64,000 bases of DNA from Alkaliphilus oremlandii OhILAs (GTDB lineage Bacteria > Bacillota > Clostridia > Peptostreptococcales > Natronincolaceae): contig NC_009922.1 in NCBI RefSeq assembly GCF_000018325.1, positions 186,001 through 250,000 on the forward strand, read 5' to 3'. The position numbers were made by a program, and so were the translations under genes. Every line of letters starts with the position of its first letter. Position 1 is the stretch's first letter. Below, piece after piece: positions 8,763 to 18,023 of the stretch. The notes under the pieces are model-generated. The model did not search any database. It was not told the origin of the DNA and saw only the letters and a program-made list of their open reading frames with translations.

Positions 8763-9899
8763 ATGGATTTTAAGTTTACAGATAGTCAGTTGATGCTACA
8801 GAAAGTTGCAAGAGAATTTGCTGAGAAAGAAGTTGGACCAATTGCAGCAGAAGTTGATAAAACGGGAAGGTTTCCAAGAGAGACATTTGACAAAATGGTG
8901 AAGATAGGGTTTACAGGAATTGGTACGCCTGTAGAATACGGCGGTTCTGGTGGAAATGATATCGACAAGGTTATAGTTGTTTCTGAAATTGCTAAAAAAT
9001 GTGCGGCAACAGCAGCTATTTTATCAATACACTCAATTTTTTCTCACGTTGTTCACAAATTTGCTACGGAAGAACAGAAACAAAAATATTTACCACAGGT
9101 AACTAGTGGAGGATGCCTTGCTGCTTTCGCCTTGACAGAACCTAATGCAGGATCGGATGCAGGTGCTGCAAAAACAACTGCTATTTTGGATGGCGATGAA
9201 TATGTTCTTAATGGAACGAAATGTTTTATTTCAAATGGTGGACAGGCCCAACATTTGCTTATTTTTGCACTAACAGACCCTTCTAAAGGACTGAAAGGAT
9301 TATCCTGTATTCTTGTTGAAAAGGGAACTCCCGGATTTACAATAGGTAAGATTGAAGACAAGATGGGTATTAACGGTTCGGAAACTGTAGAGCTTATATT
9401 TGACAACTGCCGTGTTCCAAAGGAAAATCTTATTGGTAAAGAAGGCAAAGGATTTATGATAGCCATGAATGCACTTGACAGTGCAAGAATTGGAGTAGGT
9501 GCTCAGGCTCTTGGTATAGCAGAAAGTGCTTTAGAGGAAAGTGTAAAGTATATGAAGGAAAGGGTTCAATTTGGAAAGCCACTTACAGCGCTTCAAGGTC
9601 TTACTTGGTATATATCGGATATGGCAACTAAGACTGAAGCTGCCAAATGGTTGGTATACCACGCAGCACACCTAAAGGCAACTGGAGAGAATCATACGAA
9701 GGAAGCGGCGATGGCTAAACTAAATGCAGCAGAAACAGCAAGACATGTTACAAACCTAGCATTACAGATTCATGGAGGCTATGGCTACATGAAGGATTAT
9801 CCACTAGAAAGAATGTATCGTGATGCAAAGATTACTGAAATCTATGAAGGTACTTCTGAAATTCATAAACTAGTAATTTCAAGAGCAGTATTACGTTAG
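8763..9899 (+). CDS. bcd: Short-chain acyl-CoA dehydrogenase (butyryl-CoA dehydrogenase type)
   Basis: The product is 378 residues with the complete acyl-CoA dehydrogenase fold: N-terminal helices, a beta domain with AFALTEPNAGSDAGAA, and C-terminal helices with QIHGGYGYMKDYPLERMYRD. The catalytic base is Glu362 in IYEGTSEIH. In anaerobes such enzymes pair with EtfAB to reduce crotonyl-CoA to butyryl-CoA. Here etfB starts ten bases after the stop. Electron bifurcation to ferredoxin is possible but cannot be told from this sequence alone. Confidence 0.94.
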   Translation: MDFKFTDSQLMLQKVAREFAEKEVGPIAAEVDKTGRFPRETFDKMVKIGFTGIGTPVEYGGSGGNDIDKVIVVSEIAKKCAATAAILSIHSIFSHVVHKFATEEQKQKYLPQVTSGGCLAAFALTEPNAGSDAGAAKTTAILDGDEYVLNGTKCFISNGGQAQHLLIFALTDPSKGLKGLSCILVEKGTPGFTIGKIEDKMGINGSETVELIFDNCRVPKENLIGKEGKGFMIAMNALDSARIGVGAQALGIAESALEESVKYMKERVQFGKPLTALQGLTWYISDMATKTEAAKWLVYHAAHLKATGENHTKEAAMAKLNAAETARHVTNLALQIHGGYGYMKDYPLERMYRDAKITEIYEGTSEIHKLVISRAVLR

Positions 9900-9909
9900 G
9901 AGGAGAAAA

Positions 9910-10704
9910 ATGAATATTATTGTATGTTTAAAACAAGTTCCAGATACAAATGAAGTTAGAATCAATCAAGAGACAGGAACACTTATAAGAGACGGTGTGC
10001 CTAGCATTATTAATCCAGATGATAAAAATGCCCTGGAGGCAGCCCTTGCAATCAAGGATGAAAAAGGTGCAAAGGTTACTGTACTAAGTATGGGTCCTCC
10101 ACAGGCAAAGGATGCATTAAAAGAAGCACTTGCTATGGGTGCCGATGAGGCCATCCTTGTTAGTGATAGAGCTTTTGGTGGTTCGGACACATGGGCTACT
10201 GCTACTATTCTTGCAGCAGCTATTGAAAAGGTTGGTAATTATGACATTATACTTTGTGGAAGACAGGCAATTGATGGTGATACAGCGCAAGTTGGTCCAG
10301 AAATTGCTGAATTTTTAGGAGTTCCACAAATCACATATGCGAAGGAAATTAAGGTTGGAGAAGATAAATTAATAGTAACAAGATATACAGAAACAGGAGA
10401 CTATATAATAGAATCTAAATTACCTGTACTTTTGACAGCTATTAAAGAGTTAAATGTCCCAAGATATCCAAGCGTACGAGGAATTTTTAAGGCTTATGGA
10501 ACTGATGTAGACGAAATCAAAGTTTGGGGTAGCAATGATTTAGAAGTTGATCCTACACAGATTGGACTCAAAGGTTCTCCTACTAATGTATATAAATCCT
10601 TTGTGCCAACAAAATCTAAAACAGCGGAAATTATTGAGGGAATCAGCGGAAAAGAAAAGGCAACTATTTTAATTAGCAAACTTATTGATCTGAAGCTTAT
10701 ATAG
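9910..10704 (+). CDS. etfB: Electron transfer flavoprotein beta subunit
   Basis: The product is 264 residues with the usual EtfB start (MNIIVCLKQVPDTNEVRI), the adenine-nucleotide-binding region around GRQAIDGDTAQVGPEIAEFL, and LPVLLTAIKELNVPRYPS. It forms the heterodimer with EtfA that accepts or donates electrons for the acyl-CoA dehydrogenase encoded just upstream. It is spaced 10 bases from the dehydrogenase gene and 15 from etfA, so translation is likely coupled. Confidence 0.96.
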   Translation: MNIIVCLKQVPDTNEVRINQETGTLIRDGVPSIINPDDKNALEAALAIKDEKGAKVTVLSMGPPQAKDALKEALAMGADEAILVSDRAFGGSDTWATATILAAAIEKVGNYDIILCGRQAIDGDTAQVGPEIAEFLGVPQITYAKEIKVGEDKLIVTRYTETGDYIIESKLPVLLTAIKELNVPRYPSVRGIFKAYGTDVDEIKVWGSNDLEVDPTQIGLKGSPTNVYKSFVPTKSKTAEIIEGISGKEKATILISKLIDLKLI

Positions 10705-10719
10705 GAGGTAGGTGTAAAT

Positions 10720-11760
10720 ATGAAAAGAGCAAAAGTAAATCAGAATATTAACTTAAATGATTATAATGATATTTGGGTAATCGGTGAACAGAGAGAAGGA
10801 AAGATTCATCCTGTAACCATCGAATTAATTGGTGAGGCTAAAAAACTTGCAGGCGAAATTAATAAAAAGGTCGTAGTTGTTGTTGCAGGTTATGAAATTA
10901 ATGAGGAAGTAAATAAACTCCTTTATTATGGGGTGGATAAAGTGATATATCTATCGAACCCATTACTAAAAAACTTCTCAACAGATGGTTATTCAATTTC
11001 AATTTCTAATCTTATTCTTGAGAGAAAGCCAGAAATTGTTTTAGTGGGGGCTACATCAATAGGAAGAGACCTAGGACCTAGAATTGCAGCAAAAGTTGGT
11101 ACAGGATTAGTTGCGGACTGTACAATGCTTAGTATTGATCCGGAAGATAAAAAACTTCTTCAAACAAGACCTGCCTTTGGAGGTAACCTTATGGCTACTA
11201 TTATATGTCCAATAAATAGACCTCAAATGGCTACAGTAAGACCTGGAGTTATGAAAAAAGCAACACATATAGATCGTCCAACAGGGGTTGTTGAAGTAGT
11301 AGCCCCTGCTATTACAGAGGCTGATATTGTAGCTAAAGTTGTTAAAATAATGAAGAGTAGTAAAAAAACAGTGGATCTTACAGATGCAAAAATTATTGTA
11401 TCAGGAGGACGTGGTGTAAAAGGACCTGAAGGTTTTGAACTAATTAAAGCTCTGGCAGAAAAATTAGGGGGAGAAGTTGGAGCCTCTAGAGCTTGTATTG
11501 ATTCGGGTTGGATTGATAGTATGCATCAAATAGGTCAGACAGGTACAACAGTAAGACCAGAAGTTTATTTTGCTTGTGGTATCTCAGGTGCTATTCAGCA
11601 CTTGGCAGGCATGAGTGATTCAAAATACATTGTAGCAATTAATAGTGATCCAGCGGCTCCTATTTTTAATGTTTGTGATCTGGGTATTGTAGGAGATTTA
11701 AAAGAAGTTATTCCAGCTATGATTGAAGAAATTGAAAAGAATAAGACTTTTGAGATATAA
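10720..11760 (+). CDS. etfA: Electron transfer flavoprotein alpha subunit
   Basis: The product is 346 residues. The C-terminal FAD domain carries IIVSGGRGVKGPEGFELI, IGQTGTTVRPEVYFACGISG and the end motif AINSDPAAPIFNVCDLGIVGD. There is no N-terminal ferredoxin extension as seen in some bifurcating Etfs. It is the last gene of the operon and is followed after about 125 bases by a strong terminator hairpin. Together with EtfB and the dehydrogenase it links crotonyl-CoA/butyryl-CoA chemistry to NADH or ferredoxin. Confidence 0.96.
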   Translation: MKRAKVNQNINLNDYNDIWVIGEQREGKIHPVTIELIGEAKKLAGEINKKVVVVVAGYEINEEVNKLLYYGVDKVIYLSNPLLKNFSTDGYSISISNLILERKPEIVLVGATSIGRDLGPRIAAKVGTGLVADCTMLSIDPEDKKLLQTRPAFGGNLMATIICPINRPQMATVRPGVMKKATHIDRPTGVVEVVAPAITEADIVAKVVKIMKSSKKTVDLTDAKIIVSGGRGVKGPEGFELIKALAEKLGGEVGASRACIDSGWIDSMHQIGQTGTTVRPEVYFACGISGAIQHLAGMSDSKYIVAINSDPAAPIFNVCDLGIVGDLKEVIPAMIEEIEKNKTFEI

Positions 11761-11887
11761 GATTTATTATGAAATGAATGGTAAATAATATGAGCAGTAC
11801 GATAAGAAAGTTTTTACAAGTTAGGGATTATTGCCAATAGCTTAGTTTAAAAGTATAATGGAACTAGACCGTAGATTAGCAATAAGC

Positions 11888-11917
11888 AAATAGGCAGACA
11901 GCTACGTCTGCCTATTT
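11888..11917 (+). terminator. Terminator after etfA
   Basis: A perfect 12-bp stem AAATAGGCAGAC / GTCTGCCTATTT has a six-base loop and is followed by TAATTTTATTT. It separates the catabolic operon from its putative regulator gene. Confidence 0.85.
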
Positions 11918-11953
11918 AATTTTATTTCACAAACAGGTAGGTGTGTAACGATT

Positions 11954-13363
11954 ATGGATAATAATTTAGATCGGTATAAATATATATTCGATGAAATACT
12001 TACAATGACCGACGATGGGTTTATTGTTGTTGACAGAGAAGGCGTAGTTACAGACATCAATGACCAGTATTGTGATTTTCTAGGTACAAGTAAAGAAAAT
12101 GTGATAGGCAGGAATATAAAAGAAACTATATCAAACTCGAAAATGATTGATATTATGAAAAATGCTTGTAGGGAAGAAGGAGCTATACACAAGTTTGTAG
12201 ATGGTGAAACTAAAGAAGTTGATAACAAATTCCTTTTGGTTAGTAGATCTTGCGTTTTCGATGAAAAACAAGAAGTAATTGCTAGTGTAGCTCAGGTAAA
12301 ATTTAGATTGCAGACCCTTGATTGTGCTCAAAAGCTGATGAAAGAATATTCGGCACTTGAGTTCTATCGGGAAGAATACAATAAAATTAGTACAAATCAA
12401 TATACATTTGATGGAATGATAGGAATTAGTAAAAGATTTTTAGGTATTAAGAAAATGGGAATGAGAGCAGCCAAAAACTCTTTTCCAGTTTTACTAACTG
12501 GGGAGACCGGGACAGGAAAGGAAGTCTTCGCCAGAGCGATCCATAATGGTAGTGATCGAAGCAGCAAACCTATGGTTAGCATTAATTGCGGGGCAATTCC
12601 TTCTGAACTTTTAGAGTCCGAGTTGTTTGGATATGAAGAAGGTTCTTTTACTGGAGCCAAAAAAGGGGGTAAGATTGGAAAATTTATTCAGGCAGATGGT
12701 GGAACTATTTTTTTAGATGAGATTGGCGATATGCCTCCTGATATGCAGGTTAAGCTTCTAAGAGTGTTACAGGAAAAAGAGGTCGATAAAATAGGAGGAA
12801 CTGAACCAGTTTCCGTAGATATAAGAGTTATAGCGGCTACAAGACAAAACCTAGTTAAAATGGTTAGGGAAGGAAAATTTAGAGAAGATTTATACTATAG
12901 GCTCAACGTTATTAATATTGAGATGATTCCTTTAAGAGAGAGAAGAGAGGATATACTAATATTTGCAAACTATTTTTTGAATAAAATTAATATCGAATAT
13001 AAGACGAATACAACTCTAAGCAAAGAGGTTAAACGATGCTTCCAAGGTTATTCATGGCCAGGAAATATAAGGGAATTAGATAATGTTATTAGAAGTTCAT
13101 ATGCATCCTGTGATGAATTTATAATACAGTTAACGGATTTACCTGCTAAAATGGTTTCTAGTCATAATGTGAATAGCTTTTCCGGCTCTGGGGAAAAGAT
13201 GTTAAAGAATATGGTAGATAGCTATGAGTCGTCTATAATAAAAGAGGTCTTAAAAAAATGTAATTGGAATTGTCAATTAACAGCGAATGAGCTTGGTATT
13301 CATAGAAGTCTTCTATATAAAAAGATGGATAAGTTTGGGATTAAGGTAAAGAAAACAATTTAA
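11954..13363 (+). CDS. PAS-domain sigma-54-dependent transcriptional activator
   Basis: The product is 469 residues. A PAS domain at about residues 10-110 (DDGFIVVDREGVVTDIN) is followed by the AAA+ activator core with Walker A GETGTGKE, the sigma-54 contact loop GSFTGAKK (GAFTGA class), Walker B GGTIFLDEIGD and arginine-finger region FREDLYYRLNV. A C-terminal Fis-type helix-turn-helix follows (LTANELGIHRSLLYKKMDKFG). It needs sigma-54 holoenzyme, and a matching promoter stands in front of the adjacent crotonase operon. It probably activates that operon in response to a small molecule or redox state sensed by the PAS domain. Confidence 0.92.
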   Translation: MDNNLDRYKYIFDEILTMTDDGFIVVDREGVVTDINDQYCDFLGTSKENVIGRNIKETISNSKMIDIMKNACREEGAIHKFVDGETKEVDNKFLLVSRSCVFDEKQEVIASVAQVKFRLQTLDCAQKLMKEYSALEFYREEYNKISTNQYTFDGMIGISKRFLGIKKMGMRAAKNSFPVLLTGETGTGKEVFARAIHNGSDRSSKPMVSINCGAIPSELLESELFGYEEGSFTGAKKGGKIGKFIQADGGTIFLDEIGDMPPDMQVKLLRVLQEKEVDKIGGTEPVSVDIRVIAATRQNLVKMVREGKFREDLYYRLNVINIEMIPLRERREDILIFANYFLNKINIEYKTNTTLSKEVKRCFQGYSWPGNIRELDNVIRSSYASCDEFIIQLTDLPAKMVSSHNVNSFSGSGEKMLKNMVDSYESSIIKEVLKKCNWNCQLTANELGIHRSLLYKKMDKFGIKVKKTI

Positions 13364-13448
13364 ATTTTACACAATTTTTTAGTAATAAAATGGGCAGATA
13401 GAGTCAGCATTCTAGTTTAGCAATCTGGCGTTATCATCATATTTATCA

Positions 13449-13508
13449 TAAAGAGACTTTTAACACAAGGAAACTATTTTAAATTTCCTTGTGTTAAAAG
13501 TCTCTTTA
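13449..13508. terminator. Long hairpin terminator after the PAS activator
   Basis: A 25-bp nearly uninterrupted inverted repeat (13449-13473 with 13484-13508; core AGACTTTTAACACAAGG) has a ten-base AT loop and is followed by T-rich sequence. Confidence 0.85.
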
Positions 13509-13593
13509 TTTTATATGGAACTTATTTTGAATAAAAGAATATTATAATAAATATAGTGGTGGTCTTTTAGACAAAAATAGGGGAGGATAGGGT

Positions 13594-14520
13594 ATGTTAT
13601 CAAGTAAAGCATTTATAAGGCAATCTTTAGAAATACATCTTTTCTTTGCTAGAATCATGAAGGAGCATGCATTCTTTCTGCAATTAGGATTTACACCGAG
13701 GGATGCAAATTACTTTCAACAGGCAAATAACTTAAGAATGGAATTTGATCAACTATTATGGGAAGTTGTGGGCCTATCAAACTGTGTTGTAAGCTGCAAT
13801 GTTCTTGAATCGGGAGAGATAGTAACCCCATATACATTAAGAGCAGAAAATACATCGTCTTACTTAACTGGTGTAACCATACCAACATATATTACCGAGG
13901 CAGAAATGAAATTAGCATGTGGCGAGTATGTAATTTTTAACCCTATGCTTGAACAGTCCGTAAGTATGCTCAACCAACGTGCGATATGCTTAATAACAGC
14001 GATTGTCGACTTTAAGACCAATATTTTAAATAACGTACTATCGTGCAATATGTTTACCGCGAACTATCCTCTATTAATAGAGCATATTTTAAGAGAAGCA
14101 AAGCTGTACTTAAATATGATTGTCAGGATTCAAAATAGAGAAGAAATAGACGTAGATAAAGAAATTTATGAACAAGAATTATTCTGGAATCGAATAATGG
14201 CGGAACACTCCAAATTCATACGGGGATTACTAGATCCTACAGAGGATGAGCTGATTCATATAGCGAATGACTTTGCCAAGGAATTTGACGCATTAACAGC
14301 AGCTGTTGAAGAGGCTATTGAAAAGTGCCTGCCAATTGATAAGATTACGGATAAAAGCCTAGAGGCCACAAAGGAAGTAAGAAATTTTAATACGCAAGGG
14401 ACTGAGGGATTGCTTGATTGTAAGATTCGCTCTATCATCATTCCTTTGTTAGGAGACCATGTACTGAGAGAATCCAACCACTTCATTCGCTTACTGAAGA
14501 AGTTTCAAAAGATAGATTAA
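13594..14520 (+). CDS. DUF2935 protein (two tandem four-helix domains)
   Basis: The product is 308 residues in two similar halves of about 130-150 residues. Each begins with a hydrophobic helix, a His/Glu pattern, and a phrase of the type FWxRIMxEHxxFxxGLLDPTE; compare FFARIMKEHAFFLQLGFTP (N-half) with FWNRIMAEHSKFIRGLLDP (C-half). This is the DUF2935 pattern. These are helical proteins of unknown role in spore-forming Firmicutes, and the conserved His and Glu residues suggest a metal site. It has a good GGGAGG ribosome binding site and its own terminator. A broken copy of its 5' end lies at 4223-4370. Confidence 0.85.
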   Translation: MLSSKAFIRQSLEIHLFFARIMKEHAFFLQLGFTPRDANYFQQANNLRMEFDQLLWEVVGLSNCVVSCNVLESGEIVTPYTLRAENTSSYLTGVTIPTYITEAEMKLACGEYVIFNPMLEQSVSMLNQRAICLITAIVDFKTNILNNVLSCNMFTANYPLLIEHILREAKLYLNMIVRIQNREEIDVDKEIYEQELFWNRIMAEHSKFIRGLLDPTEDELIHIANDFAKEFDALTAAVEEAIEKCLPIDKITDKSLEATKEVRNFNTQGTEGLLDCKIRSIIIPLLGDHVLRESNHFIRLLKKFQKID

Positions 14521-14524
14521 AAAC

Positions 14525-14563
14525 ATATCCCCTCAACTTAGATATAGTAAGTTAAGGGGATAT
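14525..14563. terminator. Terminator after the DUF2935 gene
   Basis: The stem ATATCCCCTCAACTTA / TAAGTTAAGGGGATAT has one mismatch and is followed by AATTTTT. It lies between convergent genes. Confidence 0.85.
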
Positions 14564-14610
14564 AATTTTTATATGGATCCACAGATCAAGACAACGCCGA
14601 AAGAAGTTCC

Positions 14611-16155
14611 CTATTCGATTTCTATTCTTTCTAAAGGCTCAAAGGCTGGCCCTTCGATGACATCTCCAATAGGAGAAAATCGAGATCCATGGCAAGGGCA
14701 ATCCCAGGTTCGTTCTGCATTATTCCATTGAACCTCACAGCCAAGATGGGTACAAGTAGTGTTTACAAAATATAATTTTCCATGTTCATCTTTATAGGCA
14801 CCGACTTTTTGTCCGTCCACATCGATTATTTTTCCTTCTCCTTTTTCAAGGTGTGAATCTAAGGACCCAGAGAAAAGCTTTCCAGTAATAAAGCTGACTG
14901 CAACACCTAAATTTTCTTTGATAAAGGTCCATATGGAGCCAGTGTTTATAAATCGGGAAGGATCGTAAACCTCGGCCCAAGGACTTTCTCCTTTGACGAT
15001 GAGATCTCTTAGGACCATGGCGGACACCGTACTACTGGTCATGCCCCACTTTTTAAAACCCGTTGCCACAAAAATATTCGGATGCTTAGGGCTGATGCTT
15101 CCAATAAAGGGGATATTGTCCATTGTCATGCAATCCTGAGCAGACCATCGATAGAGAATCTCTTCAACATCAAAGGTTTTATTGGCAAAATCAATTAAAT
15201 TTTTATAATGGGAATCCATATCCTTTCCATAGCCAGTTTTATGTCCTTCTCCACCTACGAGTATCAACTCAGAATCTCCAAAAGGCTGGGAACGTAAGGA
15301 ACGCCCTGGCTCTTCTGCATTGATGTACATACCCTCTGGAAACTTAGATTTTGCTTTAAGTGCAACAATATAGGATCTCTCCTGATAAATTCTGGAGAAA
15401 TACAACCCTTTAATATTAGAAAATGGATAGTGCGTAGCGATGATGACCTTGGACGCAGTAATATTATTACCGTTTTCCATAAGGACAGAATACTGATGGT
15501 CCTCTAGTTCCTCAATATCAACAGCCTTTGTGTTTTCAAATATAGAACTGCCGCCTTGGGTAATATCCTCCACCAAACTAGATAAGAATTTAAGGGGATG
15601 GAACTGTGCTTGGTTTTTAAAACCGATAGCGCCCTTGATTGGGAATGGAAGAGGAAGAGTATCTGTATAGAATGCATCAATTCCTAAATCCAATGCAGCC
15701 TTCACTTCGTTTTTAATATCTTCTATGTATACGTCGGACTGAGTATAGATGTACGCATTCTGTAAACTAAAATCACAATCGATATTTTTTTCTTCAATAA
15801 TTTTAGAAATCACCTGAATTGCTTTTTCGTTAGATTCCGCATATTGTTTGGATTTCTCTACACCGATCTGCTGAATCATTTTATCGTACATTAAATCGTG
15901 CTGAGAAGTAATTTTAGCGGTGGTATGGCCCGTAGTGCCCTTCAGTATACGGTCAGCATCGACGATGGCAACCCTTAAGCCTTCCTTTGTCAGTAGATAT
16001 CCCGATGTAATGCCTGTAATACCGCCACCGATAATAGCCACATCTACAGAGATATTTTCTTCTAGCTTTGGATAATTGGGCGTAGACGAAGAAGCGATCC
16101 AATAAGATTCAGGTTCTTTAAGAAATCCTTTTTCTGGGGAATAATATTGATTCAT
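14611..16155 (-). CDS. FAD-dependent (DAO-type) oxidoreductase fused to a C-terminal Rieske [2Fe-2S] domain
   Basis: The product is about 514 residues. The N-terminal part is a DAO-family flavoprotein: dinucleotide-binding IIGGGITGITSGYLLTKEG near residues 25-45 and a C-terminal NIFVATGFKKWGMTSS segment. The last about 100 residues form a Rieske domain with CTHLGC and CPCHGSRF, the Cys-His/Cys-His ligands of a [2Fe-2S] cluster. The fusion suggests internal transfer between FAD and the cluster; the substrate is unknown. There is no signal peptide. The second ATG (16155) is spaced nine bases from AAGGAAGG. The upstream ATG (16164) abuts that site and is less likely. It probably shares a transcript with the gene that ends at 16200. 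Confidence 0.9.
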   Translation of the reverse strand: MNQYYSPEKGFLKEPESYWIASSSTPNYPKLEENISVDVAIIGGGITGITSGYLLTKEGLRVAIVDADRILKGTTGHTTAKITSQHDLMYDKMIQQIGVEKSKQYAESNEKAIQVISKIIEEKNIDCDFSLQNAYIYTQSDVYIEDIKNEVKAALDLGIDAFYTDTLPLPFPIKGAIGFKNQAQFHPLKFLSSLVEDITQGGSSIFENTKAVDIEELEDHQYSVLMENGNNITASKVIIATHYPFSNIKGLYFSRIYQERSYIVALKAKSKFPEGMYINAEEPGRSLRSQPFGDSELILVGGEGHKTGYGKDMDSHYKNLIDFANKTFDVEEILYRWSAQDCMTMDNIPFIGSISPKHPNIFVATGFKKWGMTSSTVSAMVLRDLIVKGESPWAEVYDPSRFINTGSIWTFIKENLGVAVSFITGKLFSGSLDSHLEKGEGKIIDVDGQKVGAYKDEHGKLYFVNTTCTHLGCEVQWNNAERTWDCPCHGSRFSPIGDVIEGPAFEPLERIEIE

Positions 16156-16199
16156 GGTTTGCATCCTTCCTTATTATAAAGTTTAAATTCTATCTATCC

Positions 16200-17192
16200 C
16201 TATGATTTACCAAGTTGTAGAAAATATTCTATATTTCCTCCAATTTCAAAACCAGTATGGATCCCCTTTCCCTCAAATAGATTCGCTCTACTTTTGTGAT
16301 CATGCAGAGAAACCATAACAGTGGAGGTAATACTCTCTGTAACTTCACCGTTCATCAGCCCATTTTTCGGTGCCTTTAAGACGCCACCCTTGGAAAAGAT
16401 GGCCTTGATATGGAGGGTATATTTAGCATCGGCAATATCTATGAGAATCGTATCCTTCATATACTGTAGCTTTGTAATTTTTGCCCCTGTATAGGTAGCA
16501 AATGAAAACATCCGATCTCCGATTCGTAAAAAGGAAAGAAAGCCAGTAAAATGGCTACAGAGAAAAGGGATTTTGGCAATGGAAAACATGAGGGAAACAT
16601 CACCCTGTGGAAAATGATTGGATTGTATCCAAATCCAGGATTCTGGAAAGGACTTGCCCCAGTCTTTCTCTATGTAGCCGTAGCCATTATTAAAGCTAAT
16701 CTCAGTACCATTGTGGGCAATACTGCCCTCAATCTCATGATGAATGTTGACAACACCGTGGTAGCACTCCATGAAAGGTACAAAAGAGAAAGGCCCCATA
16801 ATTCCCGGTCGAAGGATTCCTTTGGGAAAAGGAATGATATTCTGAAAGGATAGTTGACCTTGAATTGAGATGTTCTGATCTTTTAAGTCTAGAATAATGC
16901 CGTCTTGTGTGAAGAGATTATTTCCAATCTGGACATTGAATTTGTTTTCTAGGAATTTAAAACTGGAAATATCGTATTTAAAATAATGGACATTGCAGCT
17001 GTTTGCTTCGATAACCTGAACGAAAGCATGGTGATCGTCTTCGGATTTTCCATGTGCAATGCCGGGGATAACCGCCCATACATTTTCCTGTTTAGAATCA
17101 ATTAATTTATAATACCATCCTTCAAAATAATTTTTATTTTTATATTTTCCCTGAAACATTTCTGGATGCCATAGCTTTTTTATGAGGTACAT
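16200..17192 (-). CDS. Tocopherol-cyclase-like family protein
   Basis: The product is 330 residues with the YFEGWYYKLID opening typical of the Tocopherol_cycl family, then WAVIPGIAHG and a central GYGYIEKDWGKSFPESWIWIQ segment. Bacterial members are unlikely to make tocopherol. They are lipocalin-like beta-barrel proteins of unknown substrate. There is no transmembrane helix. It is preceded by AAGGAGA and lies 45 bases upstream of the Rieske oxidoreductase gene on the same strand, so the two may act together. Confidence 0.8.
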   Translation of the reverse strand: MYLIKKLWHPEMFQGKYKNKNYFEGWYYKLIDSKQENVWAVIPGIAHGKSEDDHHAFVQVIEANSCNVHYFKYDISSFKFLENKFNVQIGNNLFTQDGIILDLKDQNISIQGQLSFQNIIPFPKGILRPGIMGPFSFVPFMECYHGVVNIHHEIEGSIAHNGTEISFNNGYGYIEKDWGKSFPESWIWIQSNHFPQGDVSLMFSIAKIPFLCSHFTGFLSFLRIGDRMFSFATYTGAKITKLQYMKDTILIDIADAKYTLHIKAIFSKGGVLKAPKNGLMNGEVTESITSTVMVSLHDHKSRANLFEGKGIHTGFEIGGNIEYFLQLGKS

Positions 17193-17311
17193 TGAAGTTC
17201 TCCTTTTCAGTAAGTATTTGATAGAGATTATGAATATATCTTTTCCCTAGAGATAGAAAAATATAAGAAATGAAGAGCATTGAGAGGCATATGTATAAAT
17301 TCTAAATGAAC

Positions 17312-17362
17312 AAAATCCATGTATGTTAAAGAAGGCTAGTTCTTCTTTATAACATGGATTTT
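17312..17362 (-). terminator. Terminator of the papain-like gene
   Basis: AAAATCCATGT (17312-17322) pairs with ACATGGATTTT (17352-17362), with a second inner stem TAAAGAAG / CTTCTTTA. It lies downstream of the minus-strand gene 17439-18023. Confidence 0.75.
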
Positions 17363-17438
17363 ATAAAAATAGAATATTCTATAGATTGCAGCAAGTCACC
17401 GAGATGAGGCTTTAAAAGAAACGATCATGTGATTCAAA

Positions 17439-18023
17439 TTAAACATTGCCAAATTGCACAGGTTGCATTCCATTTAAAATATAATGGTTGTTTTCCAATT
17501 CTAATTCCTTCAGGTTTCCTTCGTAAATAACGGTACCCTTAATCTCTAATAGGCTTTGAGGTCGAATTAGATTTCTAGGCAAATTAAAGTCTACAATATT
17601 ACTTTCGTTTAGAAGGTAGTATACGAATTCAGAACACAGGAATCGATGTTCATAATGAGTCTCCTTATTGAATAAGCCGTAGATCAATCCTGGGTAATTG
17701 TATTTATAGAGGTGTTTATTCTTTATGAAGTGGTGGATCATAGATTCTACATGCTCATACTGCTGTTTTGTTACTTCTATCTCCATGATCAAACCAGGTA
17801 GGTTCTTATGAAATTTATATACGCCGGTATCTAGGGTTTCTCTTCTAAACCTACCGAGGAATGGATTCTTGGTATACTTCCTTCCGAAACTATACATACG
17901 GTTTAGATCCTTATCCAAGGAAATAGCGGCATGGGTATATTGATCGTTTGTAAAATTGTGTATCAATTTAGATATCATCGTATTCGTCCGAGTAAGCAAG
18001 ACATATAAATAATATTTCTGCAT
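17439..18023 (-). CDS. Permuted papain-like (NlpC/P60-superfamily) protein
   Basis: The product is 194 residues. The catalytic pattern of the permuted YiiX/YycO-type NlpC/P60 group is visible: an early histidine in QYTHAAISLD (after a strand beginning YYLYVLLTRT) and a late cysteine in HRFLCSEFVYYLL. Such proteins are thought to hydrolyse amide or ester bonds, but substrates are unknown. There is no signal peptide or membrane helix. It is a single gene with an AAGGGGCCC-type ribosome binding region and its own terminator. Confidence 0.75.
   Translation of the reverse strand: MQKYYLYVLLTRTNTMISKLIHNFTNDQYTHAAISLDKDLNRMYSFGRKYTKNPFLGRFRRETLDTGVYKFHKNLPGLIMEIEVTKQQYEHVESMIHHFIKNKHLYKYNYPGLIYGLFNKETHYEHRFLCSEFVYYLLNESNIVDFNLPRNLIRPQSLLEIKGTVIYEGNLKELELENNHYILNGMQPVQFGNV

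Noticed and set aside
16551..16853. 100-codon plus-strand frame inside the tocopherol-cyclase-like gene
   Set aside because: It is antisense to a well supported coding sequence and has no ribosome binding site or family resemblance.
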